Assembly: GCF_001883705.2 (NCBI RefSeq)
Contig: NZ_MDEQ02000011.1
Coordinates: 124,001-188,000 of the forward strand
DNA: 64,000 bases
Reading direction: 5' to 3'
From: Burkholderia catarinensis
GTDB lineage: Bacteria; Pseudomonadota; Gammaproteobacteria; Burkholderiales; Burkholderiaceae
Shown one piece after another: positions 21,969-34,600 of this stretch (position 1 is its first letter; the number at the start of each line of letters is the position of its first letter). Made by a program: the position numbers and the translations under genes. The notes below the pieces were generated by a model that was given only the letters and a program-made list of their open reading frames with translations, ran no database searches and was not told where the DNA came from.

Positions 21969-22817
21969 ATGCTGCCCCGCATTGAAGCAATCCGCGCCGA
22001 GTTGCGTCCGTCCGAGCGCAAGCTCGCCGACTACATCCTCGCCGCGCCGCGCGAGGTGCTCGACCTCGCGATGACCGAGCTGTCGACGCGCGCGGGCGTC
22101 AGCCAGCCGACGATCGCGCGCTTCTGCCAGGCGCTCGGCTGCAGCGGCTTTCGCGAATTCAAGATCCGGCTCGCGCAGAGCGTCGCGCCGGGCGTGTCGT
22201 CGGTGTATCGCGACGTCGAGCCCGACGAACCGGCGCCCGGCATCATCGGCAAGGTGTTCGACCGCACGATCGGCGCGCTGATCGAGGTGCGCAACAGCCT
22301 GTCCGCGGGCAGCGTGGCCGATGCGATCGCGCTGCTGTCGAACGCGTCGCGGATCGAGTTCTACGGCGCCGGCGGCTCGGGCATCGCCGCGCAGGACATC
22401 CAGCACAAGTTCTTCCGGCTCGGCGTGCCGAGCGTCGCGTATTCGGATCCGCACACGTTCTCGATGTCGTCGGCGCTGCTCGGGCCGCACGACGTCGTCG
22501 TCGCGATCTCGAACACCGGCCGCACGCGCGACATCGTCGACGCCGCGCGCTCCGCGCTCGCGTGCGGCGCGAAGGTCGTCGCGATCACGCAAAGCCATTC
22601 GCCGCTCGCGAAGCTCGCGACGGTGAGTCTCGCATCGAACGTCGCCGAGGAAACGGACGTGTTCTCGCCGATGACGTCGCGGATGTCGCATCTCGCGATC
22701 GGCGATATCCTCGCGGTGGGCGTCGCGCTGTCGCGCGGCCCCGCGCTGATGGAACGGGTCGGCCGCGCGAAGGAAGCGATCACGCGCCGCCGGATCGACG
22801 ACGGCACGAAGGATTGA
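21969..22817 (+). CDS. hexR: RpiR-family regulator of central carbon metabolism
   Basis: A 282-residue HexR-type regulator. Residues 1-77 form the RpiR helix-turn-helix (LSTRAGVSQPTIARFCQALG), and residues about 115-260 form a SIS sugar-phosphate-binding domain (EFYGAGGSGIAAQDIQHKFF; AISNTGRTRDIVDAA). KDPG is the known ligand of HexR proteins. Divergence from edd-eda and the two dyads in between support control of the Entner-Doudoroff genes and of itself. Confidence 0.93.
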   Translation: MLPRIEAIRAELRPSERKLADYILAAPREVLDLAMTELSTRAGVSQPTIARFCQALGCSGFREFKIRLAQSVAPGVSSVYRDVEPDEPAPGIIGKVFDRTIGALIEVRNSLSAGSVADAIALLSNASRIEFYGAGGSGIAAQDIQHKFFRLGVPSVAYSDPHTFSMSSALLGPHDVVVAISNTGRTRDIVDAARSALACGAKVVAITQSHSPLAKLATVSLASNVAEETDVFSPMTSRMSHLAIGDILAVGVALSRGPALMERVGRAKEAITRRRIDDGTKD

Positions 22818-22846
22818 GAAGGCGCCGCGCCGAGCGTGCGCAAACG

Positions 22847-22873
22847 AAAAACGGCGCCCCGCGGGGCGCCGTT
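22847..22873 (-). terminator. Intrinsic terminator of hemJ
   Basis: An 11-bp stem AACGGCGCCCC (22850-22860) and GGGGCGCCGTT (22863-22873). The A-run at 22847-22851 reads as U's on the minus strand, so it fits the end of the hemJ transcript; it may also help stop hexR. Confidence 0.75.
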
Positions 22874-22912
22874 GCGCATGAATCGGGACGGCCGGCTCGC
22901 CGGCCGCGCCGT

Positions 22913-23335
22913 TCAGAACGGCTTGATCACGACCAACGCGACCGCCGCGAGCATGCCGAGCACCGGCAACTCGTTGAACACGCGATACCACTTGTCGGTG
23001 CGGCGATTCTCGCCGCGCTCGAACACCCGCAGCAGGTGCCCGCAGTACGCGTGATAGATGACGAGCAGCAGCACGACCGTCACCTTCGCATGGATCCAGC
23101 CCTGCCCCTGCCCGATGCCGATCACGAGCCAGAGCCACAGCCCGCAGGCCAGCGCCGGCACCGCGATCATCGTCATGAAGCGGAACAGCTTGCGCGCCAT
23201 CAGCAGCAGGCGCCGCACCGCGGCAGGATCGGTCTCCATGGCCAGGTTCACGTAGATGCGCGGCAGGTAGAAGAGCCCCGCGAACCACGCGGCGATCAGA
23301 ACGACATGGAACGTCTTGACCCAGAGCATTGCCAT
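22913..23335 (-). CDS. hemJ: HemJ/CopD-like membrane protein, probable protoporphyrinogen oxidase
   Basis: A 140-residue protein with four hydrophobic segments. The N-terminal KTFHVVLIAAWFAGLFYLPR, the KLFRFMT segment, WIHAKVTVVLLLVIYHAYCGHLLR and the C-terminal FNELPVLG...VVIKPF match the HemJ group, which oxidises protoporphyrinogen IX to protoporphyrin IX in many proteobacteria. His10 is a candidate heme ligand. It lies 19 bp after proA. HemJ is preferred to the related copper-resistance CopD family on length and motifs. Confidence 0.85.
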   Translation of the reverse strand: MAMLWVKTFHVVLIAAWFAGLFYLPRIYVNLAMETDPAAVRRLLLMARKLFRFMTMIAVPALACGLWLWLVIGIGQGQGWIHAKVTVVLLLVIYHAYCGHLLRVFERGENRRTDKWYRVFNELPVLGMLAAVALVVIKPF

Positions 23336-23354
23336 CGGTTGTGCGCCTCGCTTT

Positions 23355-24626
23355 TTACTGGCGGCCTTCGCCGTGTCCGAGCACCACGTACTTCAGCGAC
23401 GTCAGCCCTTCGAGGCCGACGGGGCCGCGCGCGTGCAGCTTGTCGTTCGAGATGCCGATTTCCGCGCCGAGGCCGAATTCGAAGCCGTCGGCGAAGCGCG
23501 TCGACGCGTTGACCATCACGCTCGCCGAATCGACCTCGCGCAGGAACCGCATTGCGCGGTCGTGATCCTCGGTGACGATCGCATCCGTGTGGTGCGAGCC
23601 GTAATGGTTGATGTGCTCGATCGCGGCGTCGAGGCCGTCGACGACCTTGATCGCGAGCACCGGCGCGAGATACTCGGTGTGCCAGTCTGCCTCGGTCGCA
23701 TCGACGAGCGGGCCGACGCCCGCATCGGCGAGCACTGCGCGCGCGGCTGCATCGACGCGCAGTTCGACCTGCTTGTCGCGATACAGCTTGCCGAGCGGCG
23801 GCAGCAGCTTCGCCGCGATGCCGCTCGCGACGAGCAGCGTCTCCATCGTGTTGCAGGTGCCGTATCGGTGCGTCTTCGCGTTGTCGCAGACAGTCAGCGC
23901 CTTGTCGAGATCGGCGCGATCGTCGACGTACACGTGGCAGATGCCGTCGAGGTGCTTGATCATCGGCACGCGCGCCTCGTTGATCAGGCGTTCGATCAGG
24001 CTCTTGCCGCCGCGCGGCACGATCACGTCGACGTAGTCGGTCATCGTGATCAGCTTGCCGACCGCTGCGCGATCGGCCGTCGCGACGACCTGCACCGCGT
24101 CCTGCGGCAGGCCGGCGGCCTCGAGCCCTTCGCCGATCAGCTTCGCGAGCGCCGCGTTCGATTCGAGCGCTTCGGAGCCGCCGCGCAGGATCGTCGCGTT
24201 GCCCGACTTCAGGCACAGCGCGGCCGCGTCGATCGTCACGTTCGGGCGCGACTCGTAGATGATGCCGATCACGCCGAGCGGCACGCGCATCTGGCCGACC
24301 TGGATCCCGCTCGGGCGAAATTTGAGGTTGCCGATCTCGCCGATCGGATCGGCCAGCGACGCGACCTGGCGCAGGCCTTCGACCATCGTATTCAGCGCCT
24401 TGTCCGACAGCGTCAGGCGGTCGACGAACGCCGCATCGAGCCCCTTTTCACGGGCACGGGCGACATCGCGTGCGTTCGCATCCTTCAGCACCTGCGCGTC
24501 GCGTTCGATCGCGCGGGCCACGGCATCGAGCGCCGCGTTCTTCGCGGCCGTGCTGGCGCGCGCCATCGCGCGGGAAGCGTGCCGGGCGCGGCGGCCCAGG
24601 TCGGTCATGTACTGATCGATATCCAT
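23355..24626 (-). CDS. proA: Gamma-glutamyl phosphate reductase
   Basis: A 423-residue aldehyde-dehydrogenase-fold enzyme making glutamate-5-semialdehyde for proline synthesis. The catalytic Cys is in [26 protein letters not shown] and [15 protein letters not shown] are conserved substrate and cofactor segments. Start at 24626 ([15 protein letters not shown]) matches family N-termini; the 44 residues before it are not conserved in character. proB is not in the window. A perfect GGCCATCC/GGATGGCC hairpin (24686-24704) lies in the 183-bp gap to holA. Confidence 0.94.
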   Translation of the reverse strand: MDIDQYMTDLGRRARHASRAMARASTAAKNAALDAVARAIERDAQVLKDANARDVARAREKGLDAAFVDRLTLSDKALNTMVEGLRQVASLADPIGEIGNLKFRPSGIQVGQMRVPLGVIGIIYESRPNVTIDAAALCLKSGNATILRGGSEALESNAALAKLIGEGLEAAGLPQDAVQVVATADRAAVGKLITMTDYVDVIVPRGGKSLIERLINEARVPMIKHLDGICHVYVDDRADLDKALTVCDNAKTHRYGTCNTMETLLVASGIAAKLLPPLGKLYRDKQVELRVDAAARAVLADAGVGPLVDATEADWHTEYLAPVLAIKVVDGLDAAIEHINHYGSHHTDAIVTEDHDRAMRFLREVDSASVMVNASTRFADGFEFGLGAEIGISNDKLHARGPVGLEGLTSLKYVVLGHGEGRQ

Positions 24627-24809
24627 CGTGTGACTCGAGAAGCGAGCCGCGCTGGGCGGCATGAATTCGTCGGGAAGCGTGGGGTGGCCATCCGTGGGAT
24701 GGCCTTCCTGCGGGTGCGGCGGCCGGAAAGCCGCGCCGCGGATGGCCGCCCCGACCATCGAAACATTGTAAGCGGGTTGCGCAGCGCGCGCTGAAGGCCC
24801 GAACGGGAC

Positions 24810-25904
24810 TTAACGCCGCACGCGACCCGCGGTCGGCGGTCGCTCGCCGCGGGCGCCCGCCACCGTCATCGCGAGCTGGAACAGCCCGTCCCACGGATCG
24901 GGCGGCGGTTCGTCCTGCGTGCGGCGGCCCGGCACGACGGCCGTGAGCCCCTTGACCTGACGGTCGAGCTTCGCGGCAAACGCGAGCGCCTTCTCGAGCA
25001 CGGGTTCCGACACGCGGTTCAGCGCGGGGCCGATCAGCCGCTCGCGCGGCCCCCACACGCGGTTCTCGCGCAGCAGCGTCGCCAGCGGCTTGCCGGCCGT
25101 CGCGCCGCGCTTGATCCGCAGCAGCGTGCGCAACTCCTCGACGACGGCCCACATCACCAGCACGATCGCCTCGCCCTCGCCCTTCAACCCGTCGATCATC
25201 CGCGCGAGCCGCGCGGCGTCGCCGGCGAGCATCGCTTCGTTCAGCTTGAACACGTCGTAACGCGCGACGTTCAGCACCGCGTCGTGCACCTGCTCGAACG
25301 ACAGCGCGCCCTGCGGATACAGCAGCCCGAGCTTCTGGATTTCCTGGTGCGCGGCAAGCAGGTTGCCTTCGACACGCTCGGCGATGAACTGCAGCGCACG
25401 CCGCCCGTCGTCGCCGGCCGCGGCGCGCTGGCCCTGCATCGCGAGACGCTGGCCGATCCAGTTCGGCAGTTGCGCGCGGTCGACCGGATCGATCTTCAAC
25501 GCGACGCCGCCGTTCTGCAGCGCGGTAAACCAGGCGGATTTCTGCGTTGCCGCGTCGAGGCGCGGCAACGTGACGAGCATCAGCGCGTCGGGGCTGGGGC
25601 TGGCCGCGAGCGTCTTCAGCGCATCGGCGCCTTCCTTGCCGGGCTTGCCCGACGGAATCCGCAGCTCGATCAGCTGGCGCTCGCCGAACAGCGACATCGC
25701 CTGGGTCGCGCCGAGCAGCATGCTCCAGTCGAAGCCGCGCTCGACCGTATGCACCGATCGCTCGGTGAAACCGGCCGCGCGCGCGGCCGCACGAATGCGG
25801 TCGCATGCTTCCTGCGCGAGCAGCGGCTCGTCGCCGTAGACGGTATAGAGCCCGGCCAACCCCTTCGCGAGGTGCGGCTCCAGCGCATCAAGTCGCAATT
25901 GCAT
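24810..25904 (-). CDS. holA: DNA polymerase III subunit delta
   Basis: A 364-residue clamp-loader subunit. The N-terminal LYTVYGDEPLLAQEACDRIRAAA segment, central AAA+-like fold and C-terminal collar region fit HolA, which opens the beta sliding clamp. Starts 18 bp after the lptE stop, in the usual leuS-lptE-holA order of beta-proteobacteria. Confidence 0.93.
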   Translation of the reverse strand: MQLRLDALEPHLAKGLAGLYTVYGDEPLLAQEACDRIRAAARAAGFTERSVHTVERGFDWSMLLGATQAMSLFGERQLIELRIPSGKPGKEGADALKTLAASPSPDALMLVTLPRLDAATQKSAWFTALQNGGVALKIDPVDRAQLPNWIGQRLAMQGQRAAAGDDGRRALQFIAERVEGNLLAAHQEIQKLGLLYPQGALSFEQVHDAVLNVARYDVFKLNEAMLAGDAARLARMIDGLKGEGEAIVLVMWAVVEELRTLLRIKRGATAGKPLATLLRENRVWGPRERLIGPALNRVSEPVLEKALAFAAKLDRQVKGLTAVVPGRRTQDEPPPDPWDGLFQLAMTVAGARGERPPTAGRVRR

Positions 25905-25922
25905 CGGTGCGTGCGCCGTCGA

Positions 25923-26474
25923 TCAGAGCGGCGGCGGCGGCAGCGGCGCGCGCGGCGCGACACCCGGCACCACGTCCTCCGGCGCCGGCGTCAGCGAGCG
26001 GACGATCGCGAGACGCCGCATCAACTGGTCGACCGCGTCGCTCTGCATGTCGCCGTACAGGATGTCGGCTTCCTGCGCCTTCGCATTCGTGTACTGGTCG
26101 CTGTACGTCATCGCGCGGTTCAGCGCGATCGCGCTCGGCGGGATCAGCACGGTGCCGTCCTTGCTCGTCAGCGTGTAGTTCAGCGTGTAGAACAACGCGT
26201 ATTCCTGCGCCGAACCGTACTTGTTGAGCGTCAGCGTGTTCTGGCCACGCGACTCCCACATGCGCAGCACGGCGTCGGCGTCGTCCGCCGACTTGACGAT
26301 CTTCGTGTCGCTGCCGGCCTCGACGAGGCGCGTGAGGCGCGCCTCGACGGGCGCCGGCGCGCCGGCCACCAGCAGGTGCTTGAACGCGTAGTCCTGCTGG
26401 CCGCGCAACTGGAAGCCGCATGCCGACAGCGCGACCGCACTGCCGACGAGCATCAAAAACGATCTGCGGATCAC
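25923..26474 (-). CDS. lptE: LPS-assembly lipoprotein LptE
   Basis: A 183-residue outer-membrane lipoprotein that plugs the LptD barrel during lipopolysaccharide export. The signal peptide ends in the lipobox LSAC with Cys19 as the lipidated residue, followed by GFQLRGQ, a family signature. A GTG at 26474 is chosen as the start because AAGGAG lies 5 nt upstream; an internal ATG seven codons later would give a shortened signal peptide. Pro-rich C-terminal tail. Confidence 0.9.
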   Translation of the reverse strand: MIRRSFLMLVGSAVALSACGFQLRGQQDYAFKHLLVAGAPAPVEARLTRLVEAGSDTKIVKSADDADAVLRMWESRGQNTLTLNKYGSAQEYALFYTLNYTLTSKDGTVLIPPSAIALNRAMTYSDQYTNAKAQEADILYGDMQSDAVDQLMRRLAIVRSLTPAPEDVVPGVAPRAPLPPPPL

Positions 26475-26512
26475 CTTTGCTCCTTCTGTGTACGTCCGAC
26501 GGCCGGCGGCCG

Positions 26513-29275
<2,763 letters not shown>

Positions 29276-29315
29276 GGGTTACCTGGAAAAAGTCTGCCAA
29301 CCGGGAAAAACGTTG

Positions 29316-29321
29316 ATTATA
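29316..29321 (-). promoter_or_regulatory. Probable -10 element of leuS
   Basis: On the minus strand a perfect TATAAT occurs at 29316-29321, about 209 bp before the leuS ATG and within the exbD-leuS gap. The -35 match is poor. If used, it gives a leader of about 200 nt that contains the long hairpin. Confidence 0.45.
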
Positions 29322-29399
29322 CCGTCCGCGCCGGCCCATTCGGCCGGTCTTGCGGCGGGCGGCCCAATCCCGCAGCGGGCGCGGGCCCGCCGGATCCGC

Positions 29400-29861
29400 T
29401 CAGCGGCTCGCCGGCGCGACAGGCGGCGCGACGGAACCGCCCGCCTGCGGCGGCATGTCGGTCACGAAACCGATCCGCGTGAGGCCCGCCGCCTGCGCGT
29501 CGCCCATCACCTGCGCGATCACGTCGTAGCGGGTCGCGCGCGACGCGCGCAGCCGCAGCTCGGGCGGCGCACCGCTCGCGGCGGCGGCACGCAAGCGCGC
29601 GGGCAGCGCGGCGAGCGCCACGGGCGCGTCGTCCCAGTACAGCTTGCCCGCGTCGTCGATCGACAGCGTGACGGATTGCGGCGTGTCGCGCGCGACGCTG
29701 GCCGCGACCTTCGGCAGGTCGAGCCGGATCGCGTGCGTCATCAGCGGCGCGGTAATGATGAAGATGACGAGCAGCACGAGCATCACGTCGATCAGCGGCG
29801 TCATGTTGATCTCCGCCATCGGCGCGGACGTCTTGTGGTGCTCGAGCCCGCCGAATGCCAT
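29400..29861 (-). CDS. exbD: ExbD/TolR-family energy-transducing protein
   Basis: A 153-residue inner-membrane protein with a short cytoplasmic N-terminus, one membrane segment (about 22-42) containing the conserved Asp25 in NMTPLIDVMLVLL, and a periplasmic domain. With ExbB it forms a proton-driven stator that energises TonB or the Tol complex. It follows exbB by 25 bp. No tonB gene is adjacent, so TonB or TolA as partner cannot be decided from this window. Confidence 0.9.
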   Translation of the reverse strand: MAFGGLEHHKTSAPMAEINMTPLIDVMLVLLVIFIITAPLMTHAIRLDLPKVAASVARDTPQSVTLSIDDAGKLYWDDAPVALAALPARLRAAAASGAPPELRLRASRATRYDVIAQVMGDAQAAGLTRIGFVTDMPPQAGGSVAPPVAPASR

Positions 29862-29886
29862 GGTCGTTTCTCCCCGGGCGTGCGCG

Positions 29887-30555
29887 TCAGGCGCCCTGCG
29901 CGCACACGAACACGTGCAGGTCGCGCGCGAAGCCGTCGAGTTCCTCGGCGAGCTGCCGCACGAGCCGCCCGAGGATGTTGTAGGCCAGCACCGCGGGAAT
30001 CGCGACGACGAGCCCGAACGCGGTCATGATCAGCGCCTCGCCGACCGGCCCCGCGACGTTCTCGATCTGCGCCTGCCCGCTCGCGGCGATGCTGCCGAGC
30101 GCGTGGTAGATACCCCAGACGGTGCCGAGCAGCCCGACGAACGGCGCGGTGCTGCCGATCGACGCGAGCAGCACCTGGCCGAATTCGAGACGCCGCTGCG
30201 AGCGCAGCATCGCGTGCCGCAACGCGCGCAGCACGCGTTCGCTGCGCTCGACGCGCGCGGCCAGCGCGGCCGGGTCATGGTCGTCGGCCGCGTCGCGCGC
30301 GGCTTCGGCGAGGGGCACGAACACGCGCTCGCGATCAGCGCCGGCGAGCGCGGCAATGCCCGCATCGAGCGACGGCGCGCGCCAGAACGCGGCGAGCGCG
30401 CGTGGCCCCTGCCGCTTCGCGCGGACCAGCAGCCAGGCTTTCATCAAGAGGAAGCACCAGCTGGCGACGGACATCGCCAGCAGCACATAGGCAACGGCAT
30501 GCGTGATCGCATCGCCGCTTTCGAGGTAGTGGACAACGCCGGTGGGAATCGCCAT
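29887..30555 (-). CDS. exbB: ExbB/TolQ/MotA-family proton channel protein
   Basis: A 222-residue protein with three hydrophobic segments (about 17-37, 133-155 and 170-195). The segment GSTAPFVGLLGTVWGIYHALG and the ALIMTAFGLVVAIPAVLAYN region are signatures of the proton-channel family. It starts 18 bp after dapB. ExbB is preferred to TolQ only because no other tol genes follow. Confidence 0.9.
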   Translation of the reverse strand: MAIPTGVVHYLESGDAITHAVAYVLLAMSVASWCFLLMKAWLLVRAKRQGPRALAAFWRAPSLDAGIAALAGADRERVFVPLAEAARDAADDHDPAALAARVERSERVLRALRHAMLRSQRRLEFGQVLLASIGSTAPFVGLLGTVWGIYHALGSIAASGQAQIENVAGPVGEALIMTAFGLVVAIPAVLAYNILGRLVRQLAEELDGFARDLHVFVCAQGA

Positions 30556-30573
30556 CGGAGTTTCCCCGTGGTG

Positions 30574-31371
30574 TCAGCGCAGGTCGAGCACGTCCTGCAT
30601 GTCGAACAGGCCGGCGCCATGCGCCGACAGGAAACGGACCGCGCGCAGCGCGCCCTGCGCGTACGACACGCGGCTCGACGACTTGTGCGTGATCTCGATG
30701 CGCTCGCCGATCCCGGCGAACAGTACGGTGTGGTCGCCGACGATGTCGCCGCCGCGTACCGCGGCAAAGCCGATCGACGACGGATCGCGCTCGCCCGTCA
30801 CGCCGTGGCGGCCGTACACCGCGCAATCGTCGAGCGAGCGGCCGAGCGCACCGGCGACGGCTTCGCCCATCATCAGCGCGGTGCCCGACGGTGCGTCGAC
30901 CTTGTGGCGATGATGCGCCTCGATGATCTCGATGTCGTAGCCGTGCGAGAAATGCTTCGCCGCGAATTCGAGCAGCTTCAGCGTGACGTTCACGCCGACG
31001 CTCATGTTCGCCGCGAACACGATGCCGATCTTGCCCGCCGCGGCCTGCAGTTCGGCCTTCTGCTCGGCGGTGAAGCCGGTCGTGCCGATCACGAGCTTCA
31101 CGTCGTGGCGCAGCGCGGCCTCGATGTGCGCGATCGTGCCTTCCGGACGCGTGAAATCGATCAGGTAATCGGCCTGCGCGAACACGGCGTCGAGGTCGTC
31201 GGTCAGCTTGATCCCGGTTTCCTTGCCGAGGAACGCGCCGGCGTCCTGGCCGAGAAACGGCGAACCGGCGCGATCGAGCGCGCCGACGAGCTGCGCGTCG
31301 GAATCGTTGAGAACGGCTTCGATCAGCATCCGGCCCATTCGGCCCGATGCGCCGGCAATCGCAATCTTCAT
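30574..31371 (-). CDS. dapB: 4-Hydroxy-tetrahydrodipicolinate reductase
   Basis: A 265-residue enzyme reducing hydroxy-tetrahydrodipicolinate to tetrahydrodipicolinate in lysine and diaminopimelate synthesis. The nucleotide motif GASGRMGRM is at residues 7-15 and the active-site segment [16 protein letters not shown] lies in the middle. Typical length. Lies between bamE and exbB on the same strand. Confidence 0.96.
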   Translation of the reverse strand: MKIAIAGASGRMGRMLIEAVLNDSDAQLVGALDRAGSPFLGQDAGAFLGKETGIKLTDDLDAVFAQADYLIDFTRPEGTIAHIEAALRHDVKLVIGTTGFTAEQKAELQAAAGKIGIVFAANMSVGVNVTLKLLEFAAKHFSHGYDIEIIEAHHRHKVDAPSGTALMMGEAVAGALGRSLDDCAVYGRHGVTGERDPSSIGFAAVRGGDIVGDHTVLFAGIGERIEITHKSSSRVSYAQGALRAVRFLSAHGAGLFDMQDVLDLR

Positions 31372-31436
31372 GGCTTTCTACACGACAGGTCTAAAGGCGG
31401 GCGGCGCAAGCCGCCCTGTTTCCGCACGCCGGCTGC

Positions 31437-32255
31437 TTACTGCGACTGGGCCGGCGTGGTGAGCGGCTGGTTCTGCAGCGTGTCCGAGCCTTGCGGGCCG
31501 ACCGGCGGCGACGCCTCGCTCGGCACGTTCGGCTGCGGCGGACGATGGAACTGGAACTGCGGCTGAATCGCCGGAGCCGCGCCCGGCGGCTGGCCGCCCG
31601 GCACCGGCGCACCGCCGGAAGCCTGCTTGGACGGCGCGAACCGGCGTGCGCTCGCCCCCTGACCCGACACCTGGTTGGTCGCGCGGTTCGCTGCGCGTGC
31701 CGCCTGCGCGTTCGCATCCTGGTCGACCACCGCGCCGGACGCCGGCACGGTGGACGGACTGGCGACGGCCTCCGGCGCCGGCGCGCTCGCCGCTAGCGCG
31801 GCGCTCGCGGCAGCAGCCTCGGCAGCGGCCTTCGCCGCTGCGGCCGCCTTCGCCTTCTTGCCGCCGCGGTCGCCGTCGATGTCGGCCAGCAGGTCGAGCT
31901 CGGAAGGCAGGTTGTCGGCGCCCGTCCAGCTCGCGAGGCGATCGCCCGAGAAGGTCAGCACGAGGTCGCGCTGCTGGACGATCGACGTCGAGCCGCGCTT
32001 GAAGTAGAAGAGGTAATCCCAGCGATCCGCGTGGAACATGTCCGCGAGCAGCGGGGTGCCGATCAGCGCGCGGACCTGCTCGCGCGTCATCCCGGCTTGC
32101 AACTGCGCCGCTTTCTCCTGCGATACGAAGTTGCCCTGCACGACGGTGATCCGATAGGGCGTGATGCTCTGCGCGATGCGCTGCGTCACGCTGTCGTACG
32201 ACGAACAACCCGCCAGCGCGGCAACGGCGGCGGCAGCGATGATGGCACTCCGCAT
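31437..32255 (-). CDS. bamE: Outer-membrane assembly lipoprotein BamE with long C-terminal tail
   Basis: A 272-residue SmpA/OmlA-family lipoprotein of the BAM complex. The signal peptide ends at the lipobox LAGC with Cys17; residues about 40-110 (GNFVSQEKAAQLQAGMTREQV, RWDYLFYF) form the BamE domain. Residues from about 125 on are an Ala/Gln/Pro-rich, low-complexity tail, making it more than twice the length of the roughly 113-residue E. coli protein. Divergent from fur, an arrangement common in proteobacteria. Confidence 0.92.
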   Translation of the reverse strand: MRSAIIAAAAVAALAGCSSYDSVTQRIAQSITPYRITVVQGNFVSQEKAAQLQAGMTREQVRALIGTPLLADMFHADRWDYLFYFKRGSTSIVQQRDLVLTFSGDRLASWTGADNLPSELDLLADIDGDRGGKKAKAAAAAKAAAEAAAASAALAASAPAPEAVASPSTVPASGAVVDQDANAQAARAANRATNQVSGQGASARRFAPSKQASGGAPVPGGQPPGAAPAIQPQFQFHRPPQPNVPSEASPPVGPQGSDTLQNQPLTTPAQSQ

Positions 32256-32396
32256 GCGACTCCTCTGAAAGTGCGATAGCGATTCTGGGATCATTTCCTT
32301 CACCGTGCTGGCCCGTGTGCAGGCCGCGCGTGTATCTGGAACGGCGAAAAGCCGGTAACATTGAAGCCCTGCATTGTACTCTAGGGATGCCTAGCC

Positions 32397-32825
32397 ATGA
32401 CCAATCCGACGGATCTGAAGAATATCGGGCTAAAGGCCACCCTACCGCGCCTCAAGATTCTCGAGATCTTCCAGCAGAGCCCCGTGCGCCACCTGACGGC
32501 CGAAGACGTCTACCGGAACCTGCTCAACGAGCAGCTCGACATCGGGCTCGCCACCGTCTATCGCGTGCTTACGCAGTTCGAGCAGGCCGGCCTGCTCTCG
32601 CGCAGCAACTTCGAATCCGGCAAGGCCGTGTTCGAACTGAACGAAGGCTCGCACCACGATCACCTCGTGTGCCTCGATTGCGGCCGCGTCGAGGAGTTCT
32701 TCGACGCCGAGATCGAGGGCCGCCAGCAGGCGATCGCGAAGGAGCGCGGCTTCCGGCTCCAGGAGCACTCGCTCGCGATGTACGGTTCCTGCACGACCGA
32801 GAACTGCCCGCACCGCAAGCACTGA
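32397..32825 (+). CDS. fur: Ferric uptake regulator Fur
   Basis: A 142-residue metal-sensing repressor. The N-terminal winged helix contains [11 protein letters not shown] and [13 protein letters not shown]; the metal-binding half has HHDH (86-89), the Cys92-x2-Cys95 pair and a second Cys132/Cys137 pair, giving both regulatory and structural metal sites. Divergent from bamE and followed by a terminator. Confidence 0.97.
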   Translation: MTNPTDLKNIGLKATLPRLKILEIFQQSPVRHLTAEDVYRNLLNEQLDIGLATVYRVLTQFEQAGLLSRSNFESGKAVFELNEGSHHDHLVCLDCGRVEEFFDAEIEGRQQAIAKERGFRLQEHSLAMYGSCTTENCPHRKH

Positions 32826-32848
32826 ATCGCGCCACCTGCGCACGAAGC

Positions 32849-32890
32849 ACGGCCCGGCCGGCATCTCGCCGACCGGGCCGTCTTCTTTTC
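32849..32890 (+). terminator. Intrinsic terminator of fur
   Basis: ACGGCCCGG (32849-32857) pairs with CCGGGCCGT (32873-32881), continued by CGGC/GCCG after one mismatch, then TCTTCTTTTC. Confidence 0.85.
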
Positions 32891-32932
32891 GGGATCGTGC
32901 CCGCGCATCACGCGCGGGCTGGTTCGGAACGC

Positions 32933-33466
32933 TTACGAAAGCCCTTCGACACTCGCGCAGGCCTGCTCGAACTCGAGTGCCCACGCGCGCTCGAGCGGGA
33001 TCTCGTCGCAGTTCGGCTGCGGCCCGCCGCGATCGACGATCACGAAATCGCTGACCGCGTCGAGCGCGAGCAGCGGATGGTGCCAGACGCCCTTCGCATA
33101 GTTCACGCCCTGCCAGCCTTCGGCCAGGAACGCGCGCATCGCGTCGGGCCGGAATTCGCCGGCCGGCGCGACGACGATCGCATAGCGCGACACGGCCGCG
33201 AGCGGGATGAACGCCTGGCTGCCGTGCGGATGGCGCTCCATCAGCGTGACCGCGACCGGCAGCGTGCGCGGCTGCGCGCGAAACACGCTGACGAGCGGCC
33301 GGCCGCCGTCCGCGCACACGTCGATCGTCGCGAGATCGTGGAAGCGCTCGGTCGTGCCGCCGTTGATCGGGAAATGCCGCGCGCCTTCGAGCGCGATCAC
33401 GTCGCCGAACGGCGCGAACGCTTCGCGGGTCAGGCGCTCGACGCGCAGGATGTGGGGTCTGCTCAT
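32933..33466 (-). CDS. allA: Ureidoglycolate lyase
   Basis: A 177-residue cupin-like enzyme splitting ureidoglycolate into glyoxylate and urea. The start [11 protein letters not shown], the [12 protein letters not shown] segment and [11 protein letters not shown] are family signatures that include the metal-coordinating His residues. The ATG at 33466 is preceded by AAGGAGGG. Starts 14 bp after the allantoicase stop, so alc-allA is an operon of purine-nitrogen salvage. Confidence 0.93.
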   Translation of the reverse strand: MSRPHILRVERLTREAFAPFGDVIALEGARHFPINGGTTERFHDLATIDVCADGGRPLVSVFRAQPRTLPVAVTLMERHPHGSQAFIPLAAVSRYAIVVAPAGEFRPDAMRAFLAEGWQGVNYAKGVWHHPLLALDAVSDFVIVDRGGPQPNCDEIPLERAWALEFEQACASVEGLS

Positions 33467-33480
33467 GCCGTTGCCCTCCT

Positions 33481-34488
33481 TCAAGCCGGCTCGCCCCACA
33501 GACGCAGGCGCGACACGCCGCCGTCCGGGAAGATGTTGAAACGCACGTGCGTGACGGGGCCGAGCGCCGCGAGCTGATCGAATGTGTGAACGTGGTCCAT
33601 CGACAGCTTCTGCTCGCCGAGCAGTTCGGCCCAGAACATCGCCTGCGTGACGAGCGAATCGTCGGTGCCGCCCGCGACCCGCGCGGCCTGCAGCGAGCAG
33701 CGGTCGGGAAAATTGCCCTTGAAGAACGCCGTATCGACCTCGACGCGCCGGATGATGCCCGGCCGCGCGAGCGCGACGATCGCCCAGTCGTTGCCGGGTT
33801 CGCGGCGGCGCCGCGTTTCCCAGCCGTCGCCCATGTTCGCACCGCGCCCCGGCATCAGCATCTGCGATGCCGGGCCGAAGTGCTGGTTGTTCGCGGCCAC
33901 GAGATAGCCGCCGTTCTCGATCGCCGCGAGATCGACGAGCTCGCCGGCCGGCACGTGGCGCCAGTCGCGCTGCGGCTGGCCGTACACGCGCAACCGCGCC
34001 AGCCCGCCGTCCGGATACAGGTTCACGCGCAGGTGCGTATAGGGCTGCGCGTCGTCGACGCTCACGTAATGATGCGAGTTGCCCTGCAGCGTCGTCGCGG
34101 CGACAATCGTGCGCCACTCGGCATCGTCGGGCGGCGTGTCGCCGTCGGCGACGCACGCGTCGATCGACGCGGCCGGCGGGAAGTTGCCGGTGAAGTGGCT
34201 CGTATCGAGATCGACGCCGTGGATCACGCCCGGCCGCGCGAGGCGGACCACGCAGAAATCGTGGCCGGTCGTGCGCTTGCGGCGCGTTTCCCAGCCGTCC
34301 ATCCACTTGCCGTGGTCGTCGTACTTGCCGGGAATGAACACGGCCGGCTCGGGATTCAGCATGCGTTCCTTCGGCGCGAAGAATTCGTCGCTGGCGAAGA
34401 GCGCCTGTGCACCGAGTCGCGGGTCGGCGAGGTTCATGTAACGCCGCGCAAACGCCGGCGCGCTCGGATCGAGAATGGGGGCTGCCAT
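33481..34488 (-). CDS. alc: Allantoicase
   Basis: A 335-residue enzyme hydrolysing allantoate to ureidoglycolate and urea. It shows the two tandem allantoicase domains: [13 protein letters not shown]...[23 protein letters not shown] and the matching [10 protein letters not shown]...[23 protein letters not shown]. The ATG at 34488 with CAGGAG upstream is preferred over an in-frame start 14 residues earlier. Confidence 0.95.
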   Translation of the reverse strand: MAAPILDPSAPAFARRYMNLADPRLGAQALFASDEFFAPKERMLNPEPAVFIPGKYDDHGKWMDGWETRRKRTTGHDFCVVRLARPGVIHGVDLDTSHFTGNFPPAASIDACVADGDTPPDDAEWRTIVAATTLQGNSHHYVSVDDAQPYTHLRVNLYPDGGLARLRVYGQPQRDWRHVPAGELVDLAAIENGGYLVAANNQHFGPASQMLMPGRGANMGDGWETRRRREPGNDWAIVALARPGIIRRVEVDTAFFKGNFPDRCSLQAARVAGGTDDSLVTQAMFWAELLGEQKLSMDHVHTFDQLAALGPVTHVRFNIFPDGGVSRLRLWGEPA

Positions 34489-34600
34489 GTCGTCTCCTGA
34501 TTTTTGACTTCTGGTGAAGCACCGGCGCATCGCTACGCCGGCCGCAGGTCATTCGAGCGCGGGACGACCGAGGGCAAGGCCGCCCCGCGCGGGGTCGCGC

